Assembly (NCBI RefSeq): GCF_900636825.1
Contig: NZ_LR134318.1
Coordinates: forward strand, 2,823,501 to 2,887,500
Direction: 5' to 3'
Length of the DNA: 64,000 nucleotides
From: Pseudomonas fluorescens
GTDB taxonomy: Bacteria > Pseudomonadota > Gammaproteobacteria > Pseudomonadales > Pseudomonadaceae
Position 1 is the first letter of the stretch; every line of letters begins with the position of its first letter. The notes beneath the pieces were generated by a model. The model did no database searches, was not told the DNA's origin, and saw nothing but the letters and a program-made list of their open reading frames with translations. The position numbers were made by a program, and so were the translations under genes. Below, in pieces: positions 55,632 through 64,000 of the stretch.

Positions 55632-55772
55632 GGATGCGTTTTTTTCAATGGCATGGCCAAACCGGTCAGCCACTTTGATGGCTTTGACCATTGCCCCGGC
55701 CCCCGCGCAGCGCGACTATTCCTCTGTTGTTTACGGTTCCCCGCCTAATAAAAACACAGAGGGATTCTGGCA

Positions 55773-57437
55773 ATGCGCGATTACTTGTCTGCCACCGCAC
55801 AATTCAACTACCAGTACACCGTAGAGGCCGCGCTCAGCGGTTCGCTTGAAGCGCTCAACGCCTGCGTCGAATGCTGCGACCGCCATGCCTTGCCCGGGCG
55901 CATCGCGCTGTTCTGGGAAGGCCGCGACGGTGCCAGTGCGACCTATACGTTCAGCGATCTGCAGGATCAAGCCGCGCGATTCGCCAATTTTCTCCTCGCC
56001 CAAGGCGTGCAGAAGGGCGACAAGGTCGCCGGGCTGCTGCCGCGCAATATCGAATTGCTCATTACCGTATTCGCCACGTGGCGCATCGGTGCGGTGTATC
56101 AGCCACTGTTTACCGCGTTCGGCCCCAAAGCCCTTGAACACCGCTTGCACAGCTCCGGCGCGAAAGTCGTGGTCACCGACGCCGTCAATCGGCCGAAGCT
56201 CGCTGAAGTCGCCGATTGCCCGACGCTCGTTACCGTCGGCGGGCCCAAGGGCCAAGGCATCGTCCGTGGCGATTTCAGTTTCTGGGCTGAGCTGGCAAAT
56301 TTCTCCAACGTCTGCGAACCGCTGCTGCTGACCGGCGAAGATCCCTTCTTGTTGATGTTCACCTCTGGCACCACCGGCCCGTCGAAAGCGCTGTCGGTGC
56401 CACTCAAAGCCATTGTCGCCTTCCAGAGTTACACCCGTGATGCGGTGGATCTGCGCCCGGAAGACGCGTTCTGGAACGTGGCCGATCCGGGCTGGGCCTA
56501 TGGCATTTACTTCGGCGTTACGGGCCCGTTGTCAATGGGCCACCCGATCACGTTCTACGATGGCCCGTTCACCCTTGAAAGCACCTGCCGGGTGATCAAC
56601 AAATACGGGATCACCAACCTCACCGGCTCGCCGACGGCTTATCGTTTGCTGATTGCTGGCGGTGATGAATTCGCCAGGTCGATCAAGGGCAAATTGCGCA
56701 TTGTCAGCAGCGCCGGCGAGCCGCTGAATCCAGAGGTGATCCGCTGGTTCGCCGACAATCTCGATGTGGTCATTCATGACCATTACGGCCAGACGGAGCT
56801 GGGCATGGTGCTGTGCAATCACCATGGCTTCGAGCATCCGGTGCATGTCGGCGCCGCCGGGTTCGCTTCGCCGGGGCATCGCATCGTCGTGCTCGATGAC
56901 CAATACCACGAACTCGGCGTCGGCCAGCCGGGGATTCTTGCCATCGACCGCGCGCAATCGCCGATGTGCTGGTTCGGCGGCTATGAAGGCGCGCCGACCA
57001 AGGCCTTCGTCGGCAACTATTATTTGAGCGGCGACACCGTCGAGTTGAACCCGGACGGCAGCATCAGCTTCGTCGGGCGCAGTGATGACGTGATCACCAC
57101 TTCGGGCTATCGCGTTGGCCCGTTTGATGTCGAGAGCGCGTTGATCGAACACCCGGCGGTGATTGAAGCGGCGGTCATCGGCAAACCCGATCCGGAGCGC
57201 ACCGAACGGGTCAAAGCCTTCGTCGTGCTCAGCGCGCAATACCGCGCCGCACCCGAGTTGGCCGAAGAGCTGCGCCTGCATGTGCGCAAGCGTCTGGCGG
57301 CGCATGCGTACCCCCGTGAAATCGAATTTGTCAGTGAATTGCCCAAGACCCCCAGCGGCAAATTGCAGCGCTTTATCTTGCGCAACCAGGAAATCGCCAA
57401 GGCTCAAGAGGCCGCGGCGCATAACGTTTCAGCTTGA
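55773..57437 (+). CDS. fadDx: AMP-forming acyl-CoA synthetase of the fadBAx-like cluster
   Basis: 554 residues, ANL superfamily, activates an organic acid to its CoA ester. The P-loop-like [15 protein letters not shown] near 197, the adenylate motif [10 protein letters not shown] near 335, the hinge Asp in YLSGDTVEL near 415 and the C-terminal Lys in [13 protein letters not shown] near 530 are complete. It opens an operon whose order (synthetase, SDR, thiolase, dehydrogenase, hydratase) is that of PP_2213-PP_2217 in P. putida and the PA2550s cluster, linked to short- and branched-chain acids. The symbol follows that cluster and is tentative. Confidence 0.88.
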   Translation: MRDYLSATAQFNYQYTVEAALSGSLEALNACVECCDRHALPGRIALFWEGRDGASATYTFSDLQDQAARFANFLLAQGVQKGDKVAGLLPRNIELLITVFATWRIGAVYQPLFTAFGPKALEHRLHSSGAKVVVTDAVNRPKLAEVADCPTLVTVGGPKGQGIVRGDFSFWAELANFSNVCEPLLLTGEDPFLLMFTSGTTGPSKALSVPLKAIVAFQSYTRDAVDLRPEDAFWNVADPGWAYGIYFGVTGPLSMGHPITFYDGPFTLESTCRVINKYGITNLTGSPTAYRLLIAGGDEFARSIKGKLRIVSSAGEPLNPEVIRWFADNLDVVIHDHYGQTELGMVLCNHHGFEHPVHVGAAGFASPGHRIVVLDDQYHELGVGQPGILAIDRAQSPMCWFGGYEGAPTKAFVGNYYLSGDTVELNPDGSISFVGRSDDVITTSGYRVGPFDVESALIEHPAVIEAAVIGKPDPERTERVKAFVVLSAQYRAAPELAEELRLHVRKRLAAHAYPREIEFVSELPKTPSGKLQRFILRNQEIAKAQEAAAHNVSA

Positions 57438-57453
57438 ATCAGGAAGTACCGTC

Positions 57454-58215
57454 ATGCAGATCGAGAACAAGGTTTTTATCGTCACCGGCGGCGCGTCCGG
57501 CCTCGGTGCAGCCACCGCTGAATTGCTGGTCAGTGCCGGCGCCAAAGTGATGCTGGTGGATATGAACGCCGAAGCCGTCGCTGCCCAGGCCCAGCGCCTC
57601 GGTGCGCAAAGCGTGGTCGCCGACATCAGCAACGAAGCCGCAGCCGAAGCCGCCGTGCAAGCGACCGTCGCCGCGTTCGGTGGCCTCAATGGCCTAGTCA
57701 ACTGCGCGGGTATTGTTCGTGGCGAGAAGATCCTCGGCAAGAACGGCCCACACGCATTGAGCAGTTTCGCCCAGGTGATCAACGTCAATCTGATCGGCAG
57801 CTTCAACATGCTGCGCCTGGCTGCAGCGGCCATCGCCGAGAGCGAAGCCAATGCCGACGGCGAGCGCGGCGTGATCATCAATACCGCGTCGGTGGCGGCG
57901 TTCGACGGCCAGATCGGTCAGGCGGCGTACTCCGCCTCCAAAGGCGCAATCGCCAGCCTGACGCTGCCGGCCGCGCGTGAACTGGCGCGTTTCGGCATTC
58001 GCGTGATGACAATTGCTCCGGGCATTTTCGAAACGCCGATGATGGCTGGCATGACCCCGGAAGTCCGCGACTCGCTGGCGGCCGGCGTACCGTTCCCGCC
58101 GCGTCTGGGCAAGCCTGCCGAGTACGCCGCGCTGGTTCGGCATATCATCGAAAACAGCATGCTCAACGGCGAGGTGATCCGTCTCGACGGCGCCTTGCGC
58201 ATGGCCGCCAAGTAA
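57454..58215 (+). CDS. fadB2x: SDR-type 3-hydroxyacyl-CoA dehydrogenase
   Basis: 253 residues from ATG 57454 (AGGAAG upstream). NAD-binding TGGASGLG (10-17), catalytic Ser in NTASVAAF near 147 and Tyr-x-x-x-Lys in YSASKGA near 162. Resembles the type II (HSD17B10-like) dehydrogenases that oxidise 3-hydroxy-2-methylbutyryl-CoA and short 3-hydroxyacyl-CoAs. 16 bp after the synthetase gene, 12 bp before the thiolase gene. Symbol tentative. Confidence 0.9.
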   Translation: MQIENKVFIVTGGASGLGAATAELLVSAGAKVMLVDMNAEAVAAQAQRLGAQSVVADISNEAAAEAAVQATVAAFGGLNGLVNCAGIVRGEKILGKNGPHALSSFAQVINVNLIGSFNMLRLAAAAIAESEANADGERGVIINTASVAAFDGQIGQAAYSASKGAIASLTLPAARELARFGIRVMTIAPGIFETPMMAGMTPEVRDSLAAGVPFPPRLGKPAEYAALVRHIIENSMLNGEVIRLDGALRMAAK

Positions 58216-58227
58216 GGAGGATTTGTC

Positions 58228-59421
58228 ATGACTATTTCCAATGATCCGATTGTGATTGTCAGCGCCGTGCGCACCCCGATGGGTGGCTTTCAGGGTGAGC
58301 TGAAAAGCCTTACTGCGCCGCAACTTGGCGCTGCCGCGATCAAAGCTGCCGTGGAACGCGCGGGCGTTGCCGCCGATTCCGTCGATGAAGTGTTGTTCGG
58401 TTGCGTACTGCCCGCCGGTCTCGGTCAGGCGCCTGCGCGTCAGGCGGCGCTGGGCGCCGGTCTGGATAAATCGACCCGTTGCACCACCGTCAACAAAATG
58501 TGCGGCTCGGGCATGCAGACCACCATCATGGCCCACGACATGTTGCTCGCCGGCAGCGCCGATGTGGTGATTGCTGGCGGCATGGAGAGCATGTCCAACT
58601 CGCCATACTTGCTTGATCGTGCTCGCGCCGGTTACCGCATGGGCCACGGGCGCGTGCTGGATTCGATGTTCCTCGATGGCCTCGAAGACGCCTATGACAA
58701 GGGCCGCCTGATGGGCACATTTGCCGAGGATTGCGCTGAAACCAATGGTTTCAGCCGCGAAGCGCAGGACGCGTTTGCCATTGCCTCGACCACCCGCGCG
58801 CAGCAGGCGATCAAGGATGGCAGCTTTCAGGACGAGATCGTCCCGCTGACCGTGACCGTCGGCAAAGAGAAGGTAGTCATCAGCAACGACGAGCAGCCAC
58901 CAAAAGCCAAACTCGACAAAGTTGCCTCGCTGAAACCGGCGTTCCGTGATGGTGGGACAGTGACGGCGGCGAACTCCAGTTCAATCTCCGACGGCGCGGC
59001 GGCGCTGGTGCTGATGCGTCAATCGCAAGCGCACAAGCTCGGGCTCAAGCCGTTGGCAGTCATCCATGGGCATTCCGCGTTCGCCGATACGCCAGGGCTG
59101 TTTCCAACCGCGCCGATTGGTGCGATCAAAACGCTGATCAAAAAGACCGGCTGGTCCCTGGCTGAGGTCGATCTGTTCGAAGTCAACGAAGCGTTTGCCG
59201 TGGTCGGGATGGCGGCGATGACGCACCTGGAAATCCCGCACGACAAGCTCAACGTGCATGGCGGTGCCTGTGCCTTGGGCCATCCGATCGGCGCTTCCGG
59301 AGCACGGATTCTGGTGACGCTGTTGTCCGCGCTGCGGCAGAAGAACCTCAAGCGCGGGATTGCAGCGATCTGCATTGGCGGCGGCGAAGCCACGGCAATG
59401 GCCGTGGAATGCGTCTACTGA
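58228..59421 (+). CDS. fadAx: Acetyl-CoA C-acyltransferase (thiolase)
   Basis: 397 residues. Nucleophilic Cys in VNKMCGSGMQ near 92, the catalytic His in GGACALGHPIGASG near 353 and the Cys of CIGGGEATA near 384; all three are intact. Cleaves 3-ketoacyl-CoA, here probably acetoacetyl- or 2-methylacetoacetyl-CoA. Third gene of the operon; a REP element follows. AAGGAGGA ribosome site. Symbol tentative. Confidence 0.93.
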   Translation: MTISNDPIVIVSAVRTPMGGFQGELKSLTAPQLGAAAIKAAVERAGVAADSVDEVLFGCVLPAGLGQAPARQAALGAGLDKSTRCTTVNKMCGSGMQTTIMAHDMLLAGSADVVIAGGMESMSNSPYLLDRARAGYRMGHGRVLDSMFLDGLEDAYDKGRLMGTFAEDCAETNGFSREAQDAFAIASTTRAQQAIKDGSFQDEIVPLTVTVGKEKVVISNDEQPPKAKLDKVASLKPAFRDGGTVTAANSSSISDGAAALVLMRQSQAHKLGLKPLAVIHGHSAFADTPGLFPTAPIGAIKTLIKKTGWSLAEVDLFEVNEAFAVVGMAAMTHLEIPHDKLNVHGGACALGHPIGASGARILVTLLSALRQKNLKRGIAAICIGGGEATAMAVECVY

Positions 59422-59436
59422 TCCACCCAGAGCCCT

Positions 59437-59602
59437 TGTAGGAGCTGACGAGTGCAACGAGGCTGCGATCTTTTGATTTTGTTTTCCAGATCCAGATCAC
59501 GATCAAGATCACGATCAAGATCAAGATCAAGATCAAGATCAAGATCAAGATCAAGATCAAGATCAAGATCAAAAGATCGCAGCCTTCGGCAGCTCCTACA
59601 GG
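59437..59602. repeat. REP-A pair with mismatched arms and a hexanucleotide microsatellite in the loop
   Basis: Left arm GTAGGAGCTGACGAGTGCAA then CGAGGCTGCGATC; right arm GATCGCAGCCTTCGGCAGCT then CCTAC. The inner stems no longer match, so the arms come from different variants. The spacer is expanded to over 80 bp by GATCAA units. Confidence 0.9.
59488..59571. repeat. Tandem hexanucleotide repeat (AGATCA)n
   Basis: Fourteen 6-bp units: AGATCC, AGATCA, CGATCA, AGATCA, CGATCA, then nine AGATCA. The last nine are identical. It lies in the untranslated gap between the thiolase and acyl-CoA dehydrogenase genes and encodes nothing plausible, though one strand reads Asp-Leu repeats. Confidence 0.95.
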
Positions 59603-59636
59603 AGGTTGCGGGGCGACTGACATTTAAGGATTCACC

Positions 59637-60764
59637 ATGATTCCCAACGAAGACCAAACCCAGATCCGCGACATGGCCCGGCAATTTGCCGAGGAACGGT
59701 TGAAACCGTTCGCCGCCGCCTGGGACCGCGAGCACCGTTTCCCCAAGGAGGCCATCGGCGAAATGGCCGAACTGGGCTTTTTCGGCATGCTGGTGCCGGA
59801 GCAGTGGGGCGGTTGCGACACCGGCTATCTGGCCTACGCGATGGCGCTGGAAGAAATCGCCGCCGGCGACGGTGCGTGCTCGACGATCATGAGCGTGCAC
59901 AACTCGGTGGGGTGCGTGCCGATTCTAAAGTTCGGCAACGACGACCAGCGTGAGCGTTTCCTCAAACCGCTGGCCAGCGGCGCGATGCTCGGTGCTTTCG
60001 CCTTGACCGAACCCCAGGCCGGCTCCGACGCCAGCAGCCTGAAAACCCGCGCGCGCCTCGACGGTGATCACTACGTCTTGAACGGCTGCAAACAATTCAT
60101 CACCTCCGGGCAGAACGCCGGGGCGGTGATCGTGTTCGCCGTGACCGATCCGAGTGCCGGCAAACGCGGGATCAGTGCGTTTATCGTGCCGACCGACTCG
60201 CCCGGCTATAAGGTCGCGCGGGTTGAAGACAAGCTCGGCCAGCACGCATCCGACACTTGCCAGATTCTGTTCGAAGACGTGAAAGTGCCGGTGGCCAACC
60301 GGTTAGGCGAGGAGGGTGAAGGTTACAAGATTGCCCTGGCCAACCTTGAGGGCGGACGCGTCGGCATCGCGGCGCAATCGGTGGGCATGGCCCGGGCAGC
60401 GTTCGAAGCGGCGCGCGATTACGCCCGAGAGCGCGACACCTTCGGCAAGCCGATCATTGAACATCAGGCCGTGGCGTTCCGTCTGGCTGACATGGCCACG
60501 CAGATCGCCGTCGCCCGGCAAATGGTGCATTACGCGGCGGCCCTGCGAGACAGCGGTCAGCCCGCCCTGGTCGAAGCGTCGATGGCAAAACTGTTCGCCT
60601 CGGAGATGGCCGAGAAAGTCTGCTCGATGGCATTGCAGACGCTGGGCGGTTACGGTTACCTCAACGATTTCCCGCTGGAACGCATTTATCGCGACGTGCG
60701 CGTGTGCCAGATCTACGAAGGCACCAGCGACATTCAGCGCATGGTCATCTCCCGCAACCTATAA
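59637..60764 (+). CDS. Acyl-CoA dehydrogenase
   Basis: 375 residues, FAD enzyme introducing the alpha-beta double bond. Motifs: [15 protein letters not shown] near 123, [14 protein letters not shown] near 202, and the catalytic Glu in [13 protein letters not shown] near 362. Similar to short/branched-chain dehydrogenases. Between two REP elements in the operon, so its messenger may be processed or stabilised separately. Confidence 0.92.
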   Translation: MIPNEDQTQIRDMARQFAEERLKPFAAAWDREHRFPKEAIGEMAELGFFGMLVPEQWGGCDTGYLAYAMALEEIAAGDGACSTIMSVHNSVGCVPILKFGNDDQRERFLKPLASGAMLGAFALTEPQAGSDASSLKTRARLDGDHYVLNGCKQFITSGQNAGAVIVFAVTDPSAGKRGISAFIVPTDSPGYKVARVEDKLGQHASDTCQILFEDVKVPVANRLGEEGEGYKIALANLEGGRVGIAAQSVGMARAAFEAARDYARERDTFGKPIIEHQAVAFRLADMATQIAVARQMVHYAAALRDSGQPALVEASMAKLFASEMAEKVCSMALQTLGGYGYLNDFPLERIYRDVRVCQIYEGTSDIQRMVISRNL

Positions 60765-60775
60765 ACCCCCCGCCC

Positions 60776-60874
60776 GTGTAGGAGCTGCCGCAGGCTGCGA
60801 TCTTTTGATTTTGCTTATGAAACAAGCTCAAAAGATCGTCCGATACGCGCCCCAGCCCCCGGCATCTCCTAGAG
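60776..60874. repeat. REP-A pair, right arm decayed
   Basis: Left arm consensus; right arm AAAAGATCGTCCGATACGCG with CCCCAGCCCCCGGCATCTCC, a mutated version of the extended arm seen at 18.8 and 54.4 kb. Confidence 0.8.
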
Positions 60875-60899
60875 GGGCGAATAAATTCAGGAGTCATGT

Positions 60900-61673
60900 A
60901 TGAGCTACGAAACGATTCTGCTGGAAATCCGCGACCGCGTTGGCCTGATCACCCTCAATCGGCCGCAGGCGCTGAATGCGCTGAATGCGCAACTGGTCAG
61001 CGAAGTGAATCAGGCCCTCGACACACTGGAGGCGGATGCGAACATCGGTTGCATCGTCCTCACCGGCTCGAAAAAAGCCTTCGCCGCTGGCGCCGACATC
61101 AAGGAAATGGCCGAGCTGACTTATCCGCAGATCTATATGGACGACCTGTTCAGCGACAGCGATCGCGTCGCCAACCGCCGCAAGCCGATCATCGCCGCGG
61201 TCAACGGCTTCGCTCTTGGGGGCGGTTGTGAATTGGCGCTGATGTGCGACTTCATTCTCGCTGGCGACAATGCGAAATTCGGCCAGCCGGAAATCAACCT
61301 CGGCGTGCTGCCTGGCATGGGCGGTACTCAGCGTCTGACTCGCGCGGTCGGCAAGGCCAAAGCCATGGAAATGTGCCTGAGCGGGCGCATGATCGACGCG
61401 GTGGAAGCCGAGCGTTGCGGCATCGTCGCGCGAATTGTGCCGAGCGATGAATTGCTCGATGAGGCTCTGAAAGTTGCAGGGGTGATTGCCGGCAAGTCGC
61501 TGCCGATCGCGATGATGATCAAGGAAAGCGTGAACCGTGCGTTTGAGGTCAACCTGACTGAAGGCGTGCGTTTTGAACGGCGAGTATTTCATGCCGCTTT
61601 TGCCACGCAGGATCAGAAGGAAGGGATGGCGGCGTTTGTGGGCAAGCGTGAGGCGGCATTCCAAGGCAAGTAA
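60900..61673 (+). CDS. fadB1x: Enoyl-CoA hydratase
   Basis: 257 residues, crotonase fold. Oxyanion hole in [11 protein letters not shown] near 58 and [13 protein letters not shown] near 101-113; the two catalytic glutamates lie in [10 protein letters not shown] and [20 protein letters not shown] near 113 and 133, so a hydratase rather than an isomerase. Last gene of the operon. Symbol tentative, after the P. putida cluster. Confidence 0.93.
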   Translation: MSYETILLEIRDRVGLITLNRPQALNALNAQLVSEVNQALDTLEADANIGCIVLTGSKKAFAAGADIKEMAELTYPQIYMDDLFSDSDRVANRRKPIIAAVNGFALGGGCELALMCDFILAGDNAKFGQPEINLGVLPGMGGTQRLTRAVGKAKAMEMCLSGRMIDAVEAERCGIVARIVPSDELLDEALKVAGVIAGKSLPIAMMIKESVNRAFEVNLTEGVRFERRVFHAAFATQDQKEGMAAFVGKREAAFQGK

Positions 61674-61690
61674 CGCGTCTAGAGCGAAAA

Positions 61691-61896
61691 GCTCCTCACC
61701 CTAACCCTCTCCCAGAGGGAGAGGGGACTGATTGGAGGATATTGATGATCTGCGCGGACCTGAAAGAACTGTACTGAATCCCTGATCGACCTGGTTTATC
61801 CACTCCATAAGCGACCCGTTCTTTCAGGTGGATGGATAACGCCAGACACCTCGGTCGGCCCCCTCTCCCTCTGGGAGAGGGCTGGGGTGAGGGAAA
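61691..61896. repeat. Composite palindromic element with CTCTCCC ends
   Basis: CCTAACCCTCTCCCAGAGGG (in 61691-61726) is repeated inverted in 61859-61896. Inside, ACCTGAAAGAAC (61758-61769) and GTTCTTTCAGGT (61818-61829) form a perfect nested 12-bp inverted repeat. The whole could fold as one long hairpin. The CTCTCCC motif recurs as an intergenic repeat in many proteobacteria; the core between is unknown to me. It may also end both convergent operons. Confidence 0.75.
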
Positions 61897-61909
61897 GGGG
61901 GCAACACCA

Positions 61910-63061
61910 TTACATCTGGTAGTTCTTCAAATCCCGCGCGATGACCATCCGCTGGATCTCGCTCGACCCTTCGTAAATCTGCGTAATCCGCGCATCCCGG
62001 TAATATTTCTCCACCGGGTAATCTTCCAGATATCCATACCCGCCGTGTATCTGAATCGCCGAGGAACAAACTTTCTCGGCCATCTCGGACGCAAACAGCT
62101 TTGCCTGTGAAGCCTCGGACAAACACGGTTTGCCCGCCGTGCGCAGGCGCGCGGCGTGGAGAATCAGCAGGCGTGCGGCGTTGATCTGCATGTGCATGTC
62201 TGCCAGCAGGTTGGCGATGCTCTGGTGTTCGATGATCGGCTTGTCGAACTGCACCCGATCCTTCGAATAAGCCAGCGCCGCTTGAAACGCCGCACGGGCG
62301 ATGCCCAACGCTTGAGCAGCGATGCCGATGCGTCCGCCTTCAAGGTTGGACAAGGCAATCGCCAGGCCTTTACCGCGTTCGCCGAGCAGATTGACCTCGG
62401 GAACGCGGCAGTCGCTCAGCGTTACCGCGCAGGTGTCAGACGCGCGAATGCCCATTTTGTGTTCGGTGCGATCGACGATGAACCCCGACGTTTCGGTCGG
62501 GACCAGAAACGCCGAAATGCCTTTCTTGCCCAGTTCCGGATCGGTCACGGCAAACACGATGGCCAGTTTCGCCCGTTTGCCGTTGCTGACGAACTGCTTG
62601 GCGCCGTTGATCACCCATTGGCCGTCACGCAGTTCGGCGCGGGTGCGCAGGTTATGCGCTTCGGAGCCGGCCTGCGGTTCGGTCAGGCAAAAGCAACCGA
62701 TGGTCTGCCCGCTGGCGAGGTCCGCCAGCCACGTTTGTTTCTGCGCTTCGCTGCCGTAGTTGAGCACTGGGCCGCAGCCGACCGAGTTGTGAATGCTCAT
62801 GAACGCGCCGGTCGCGCCGTCGCCGGCCGAAATCTCCTCAACGGCCAACGCATACGCAACGTAGTCGACATAAGTGCCGCCCCATTCTTCGGGCACGACC
62901 ATGCCCAGCAGACCGAGCTCGCCCATCTTCGCGACCAGCGCGTCGTCGATCCAGCCAGCCTTTTCCCAAGCCTGCGCATGGGGCGCGATTTCGCCGCGGG
63001 CAAAGTCCCGGGCCATGTCGCGGATCATCACTTGTTCTTCAGTCAGTTCGAGATCGTGCAT
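61910..63061 (-). CDS. Acyl-CoA dehydrogenase, second copy
   Basis: 383 residues. Motifs [15 protein letters not shown] near 127, [18 protein letters not shown] near 200 and the catalytic Glu in [13 protein letters not shown] near 365. About half identical by eye to the dehydrogenase at 59.6 kb and related to isobutyryl- and 2-methylbutyryl-CoA dehydrogenases. Its start is 3 bp from the stop of the HIBYL-CoA hydrolase-like gene, giving an operon for branched-chain (valine-type) acyl-CoA catabolism. Confidence 0.92.
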   Translation of the reverse strand: MHDLELTEEQVMIRDMARDFARGEIAPHAQAWEKAGWIDDALVAKMGELGLLGMVVPEEWGGTYVDYVAYALAVEEISAGDGATGAFMSIHNSVGCGPVLNYGSEAQKQTWLADLASGQTIGCFCLTEPQAGSEAHNLRTRAELRDGQWVINGAKQFVSNGKRAKLAIVFAVTDPELGKKGISAFLVPTETSGFIVDRTEHKMGIRASDTCAVTLSDCRVPEVNLLGERGKGLAIALSNLEGGRIGIAAQALGIARAAFQAALAYSKDRVQFDKPIIEHQSIANLLADMHMQINAARLLILHAARLRTAGKPCLSEASQAKLFASEMAEKVCSSAIQIHGGYGYLEDYPVEKYYRDARITQIYEGSSEIQRMVIARDLKNYQM

Positions 63062-63064
63062 GGC

Positions 63065-64000
63065 TCAGCTCCCGCTCTCATCAAAACCGTGAAAGAAACT
63101 TGCCACGTGCGTCGCGTCGAGCCCGGCAAGGGTCGGCGGGTTCCAGCGTGGTGATTTGTCTTTGTCGATCAACAGGGCGCGCACGCCTTCGATCAGATCG
63201 CCACGGGGGAACCACTGACGATCAAGGTGCAGTTCCAGCGCAAAGCACTGTTCCAGATTCAGGTGGCGGCCACGACGGAGCATTTCCAGGGTGACGGCCA
63301 TGGCCAGCGGTGAGCGGGTTTCCAGCAGATCCGCCGTGGTAGTCGCCCATTCATGACTATCGGCGACGGTAACCGCGCGCATTTGCTCGACCATGCTCGG
63401 CACGTCGGGCAGGGCGAAGAAGTGGTCGATGGCTGGGCGCAAGGCTTCAAACGGCGCGTCGGGCAGGGTTTGCACGGCGTGTTTGGCCAGCAGGTTCTGC
63501 AAAGACTTGAGCGGTGTGTCCTGCCACTCCATTTGATCAAGTTTGTCGTCGAGCAGCGCCAGGGTGCTGCTGTCCAGATACCAGTCGGCCAGCCCGCAGT
63601 ACAGCGCATCGGCGGCACGGATCTGCACACCACTGACGCCCAGATAAATCCCCAGTTCACCGGGAATACGCGGCAGAAAATAACTGCCCCCGACATCCGG
63701 AAAATAACCAATCGCCACTTCCGGCATCGCCAGACGGCTTTTCTCGGTGACCACCCGCAGATCTGCACCTTGCACCAGGCCCATGCCGCCGCCGAGGACA
63801 AAACCGTCCATCAGCGCCAGCACCGGTTTGCGGTAGTGATGGATCGTCAGGTCGAGGGCATATTCCTCGACGAAGAAATCCTCGTGCAGCGTGTCACCGT
63901 TCTTGAAACTGTCGTACAGGGATCGAATATCGCCGCCGGCGCAGAAGGCCTTCTCACCGGCACCGCGCAGGACAACCGCGTGGACATCGGCATCGGACGC
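63065..64000 (-). CDS. Enoyl-CoA hydratase/isomerase family protein, probable 3-hydroxyisobutyryl-CoA hydrolase (N-terminus outside window)
   Basis: At least 311 residues visible; the frame is open to the window end (ASDADVHAVVLRGAGEKAFC). Oxyanion hole in AFCAGGDIRSLYD and VLALMDGFVLGGGMGLVQG; active-site region MPEVAIGYFPDVGGSYFLPR; long C-terminal helical part (HIBYL-CoA hydrolase type) to FHGFDESGS. Hydrolysis of 3-hydroxyisobutyryl-CoA is the expected step of valine breakdown after dehydrogenation. First visible gene of an operon with the dehydrogenase. Confidence 0.88.
   Translation of the reverse strand, partial: ASDADVHAVVLRGAGEKAFCAGGDIRSLYDSFKNGDTLHEDFFVEEYALDLTIHHYRKPVLALMDGFVLGGGMGLVQGADLRVVTEKSRLAMPEVAIGYFPDVGGSYFLPRIPGELGIYLGVSGVQIRAADALYCGLADWYLDSSTLALLDDKLDQMEWQDTPLKSLQNLLAKHAVQTLPDAPFEALRPAIDHFFALPDVPSMVEQMRAVTVADSHEWATTTADLLETRSPLAMAVTLEMLRRGRHLNLEQCFALELHLDRQWFPRGDLIEGVRALLIDKDKSPRWNPPTLAGLDATHVASFFHGFDESGS

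Noticed and set aside
59488..59571. CRISPR-like array
   Set aside because: Units of six bases without spacers; a microsatellite, and no cas genes are present.
59415..59900. Open frame with Asp-Leu repeats
   Set aside because: Translation of the hexanucleotide tract; no start signal and it runs into the antisense of the dehydrogenase gene.
5180..60874. REP copies as insertion sequences or CRISPR repeats
   Set aside because: Copies are scattered, about 60-170 bp, palindromic and without coding capacity or regular spacing.

Overview
The window is high-GC chromosomal DNA from a fluorescent Pseudomonas, most likely of the P. fluorescens complex. The case rests on gene content (MvaU-type xenogeneic silencer, ptxS-kgu 2-ketogluconate cluster, efeUOB, fadBAx-like cluster, Pseudomonas-type HPPD) and on 19 REP-type palindromic elements lying between genes. 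I see no rRNA, tRNA, CRISPR array, complete insertion sequence or prophage. Both ends cut genes: gor on the left and a crotonase-fold hydrolase on the right.

0-11 kb: the 3' end of glutathione reductase. Then a divergent pair, a KfrA-type coiled-coil DNA-binding protein and a short tyrosine recombinase, whose lengths, domains and arrangement match TnpT/TnpS, the cointegrate-resolution module of Tn4651-type transposons, but with no transposase beside it. Then come ahpC, ahpF, a long-form glyoxalase I, a DUF4946-like secreted protein, mvaU (TTG start), a CSS-EAL c-di-GMP phosphodiesterase, hpd and a RarD-like permease.

11-27 kb: an acyltransferase-3/SGNH membrane protein, an aldo-keto reductase, and a D-glycerate or sugar-diacid module (MFS transporter, CdaR regulator, glycerate kinase). 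A chemoreceptor and an aminotransferase follow. The kguE-kguK-kguT-kguD operon and its repressor gene ptxS each carry a perfect TGAAACCGGTTTCA operator. The kguK frame runs through a REP pair, which gives the kinase a tail of about 34 residues.

27-34 kb: the accessory part. It holds a 1029-residue beta-rich protein of unknown function without a signal peptide, an 815-residue autotransporter with seven tandem repeats of about 21 residues, and a small beta-rich protein with a perfect 13-bp inverted repeat upstream. Codon use is less GC-rich than in the neighbours, especially in the first half of the large gene.

34-50 kb: a DUF1345 membrane protein; an RND pump and its adaptor, divergent from an RstA/RstB-like two-component system; pncA; a TPR protein / ECF sigma / anti-sigma operon; a methyltransferase gene remnant; a dienoyl-CoA isomerase with nudC; a TSUP exporter; a TetR / DUF1348 pair; and a phospholipase-D-type phosphatidylserine synthase.

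50-64 kb: a Fur-box-preceded ferrous iron uptake operon (efeU, efeO, efeB and a second M75 protein). Then an AraC-type regulator and a short- or branched-chain acyl-CoA oxidation cluster (acyl-CoA synthetase, SDR, thiolase, acyl-CoA dehydrogenase, enoyl-CoA hydratase), facing a second dehydrogenase/hydrolase operon. Two REP elements split the cluster; one has a (GATCAA)n hexanucleotide microsatellite in its loop. A composite palindrome of about 206 bp lies where the two operons converge.
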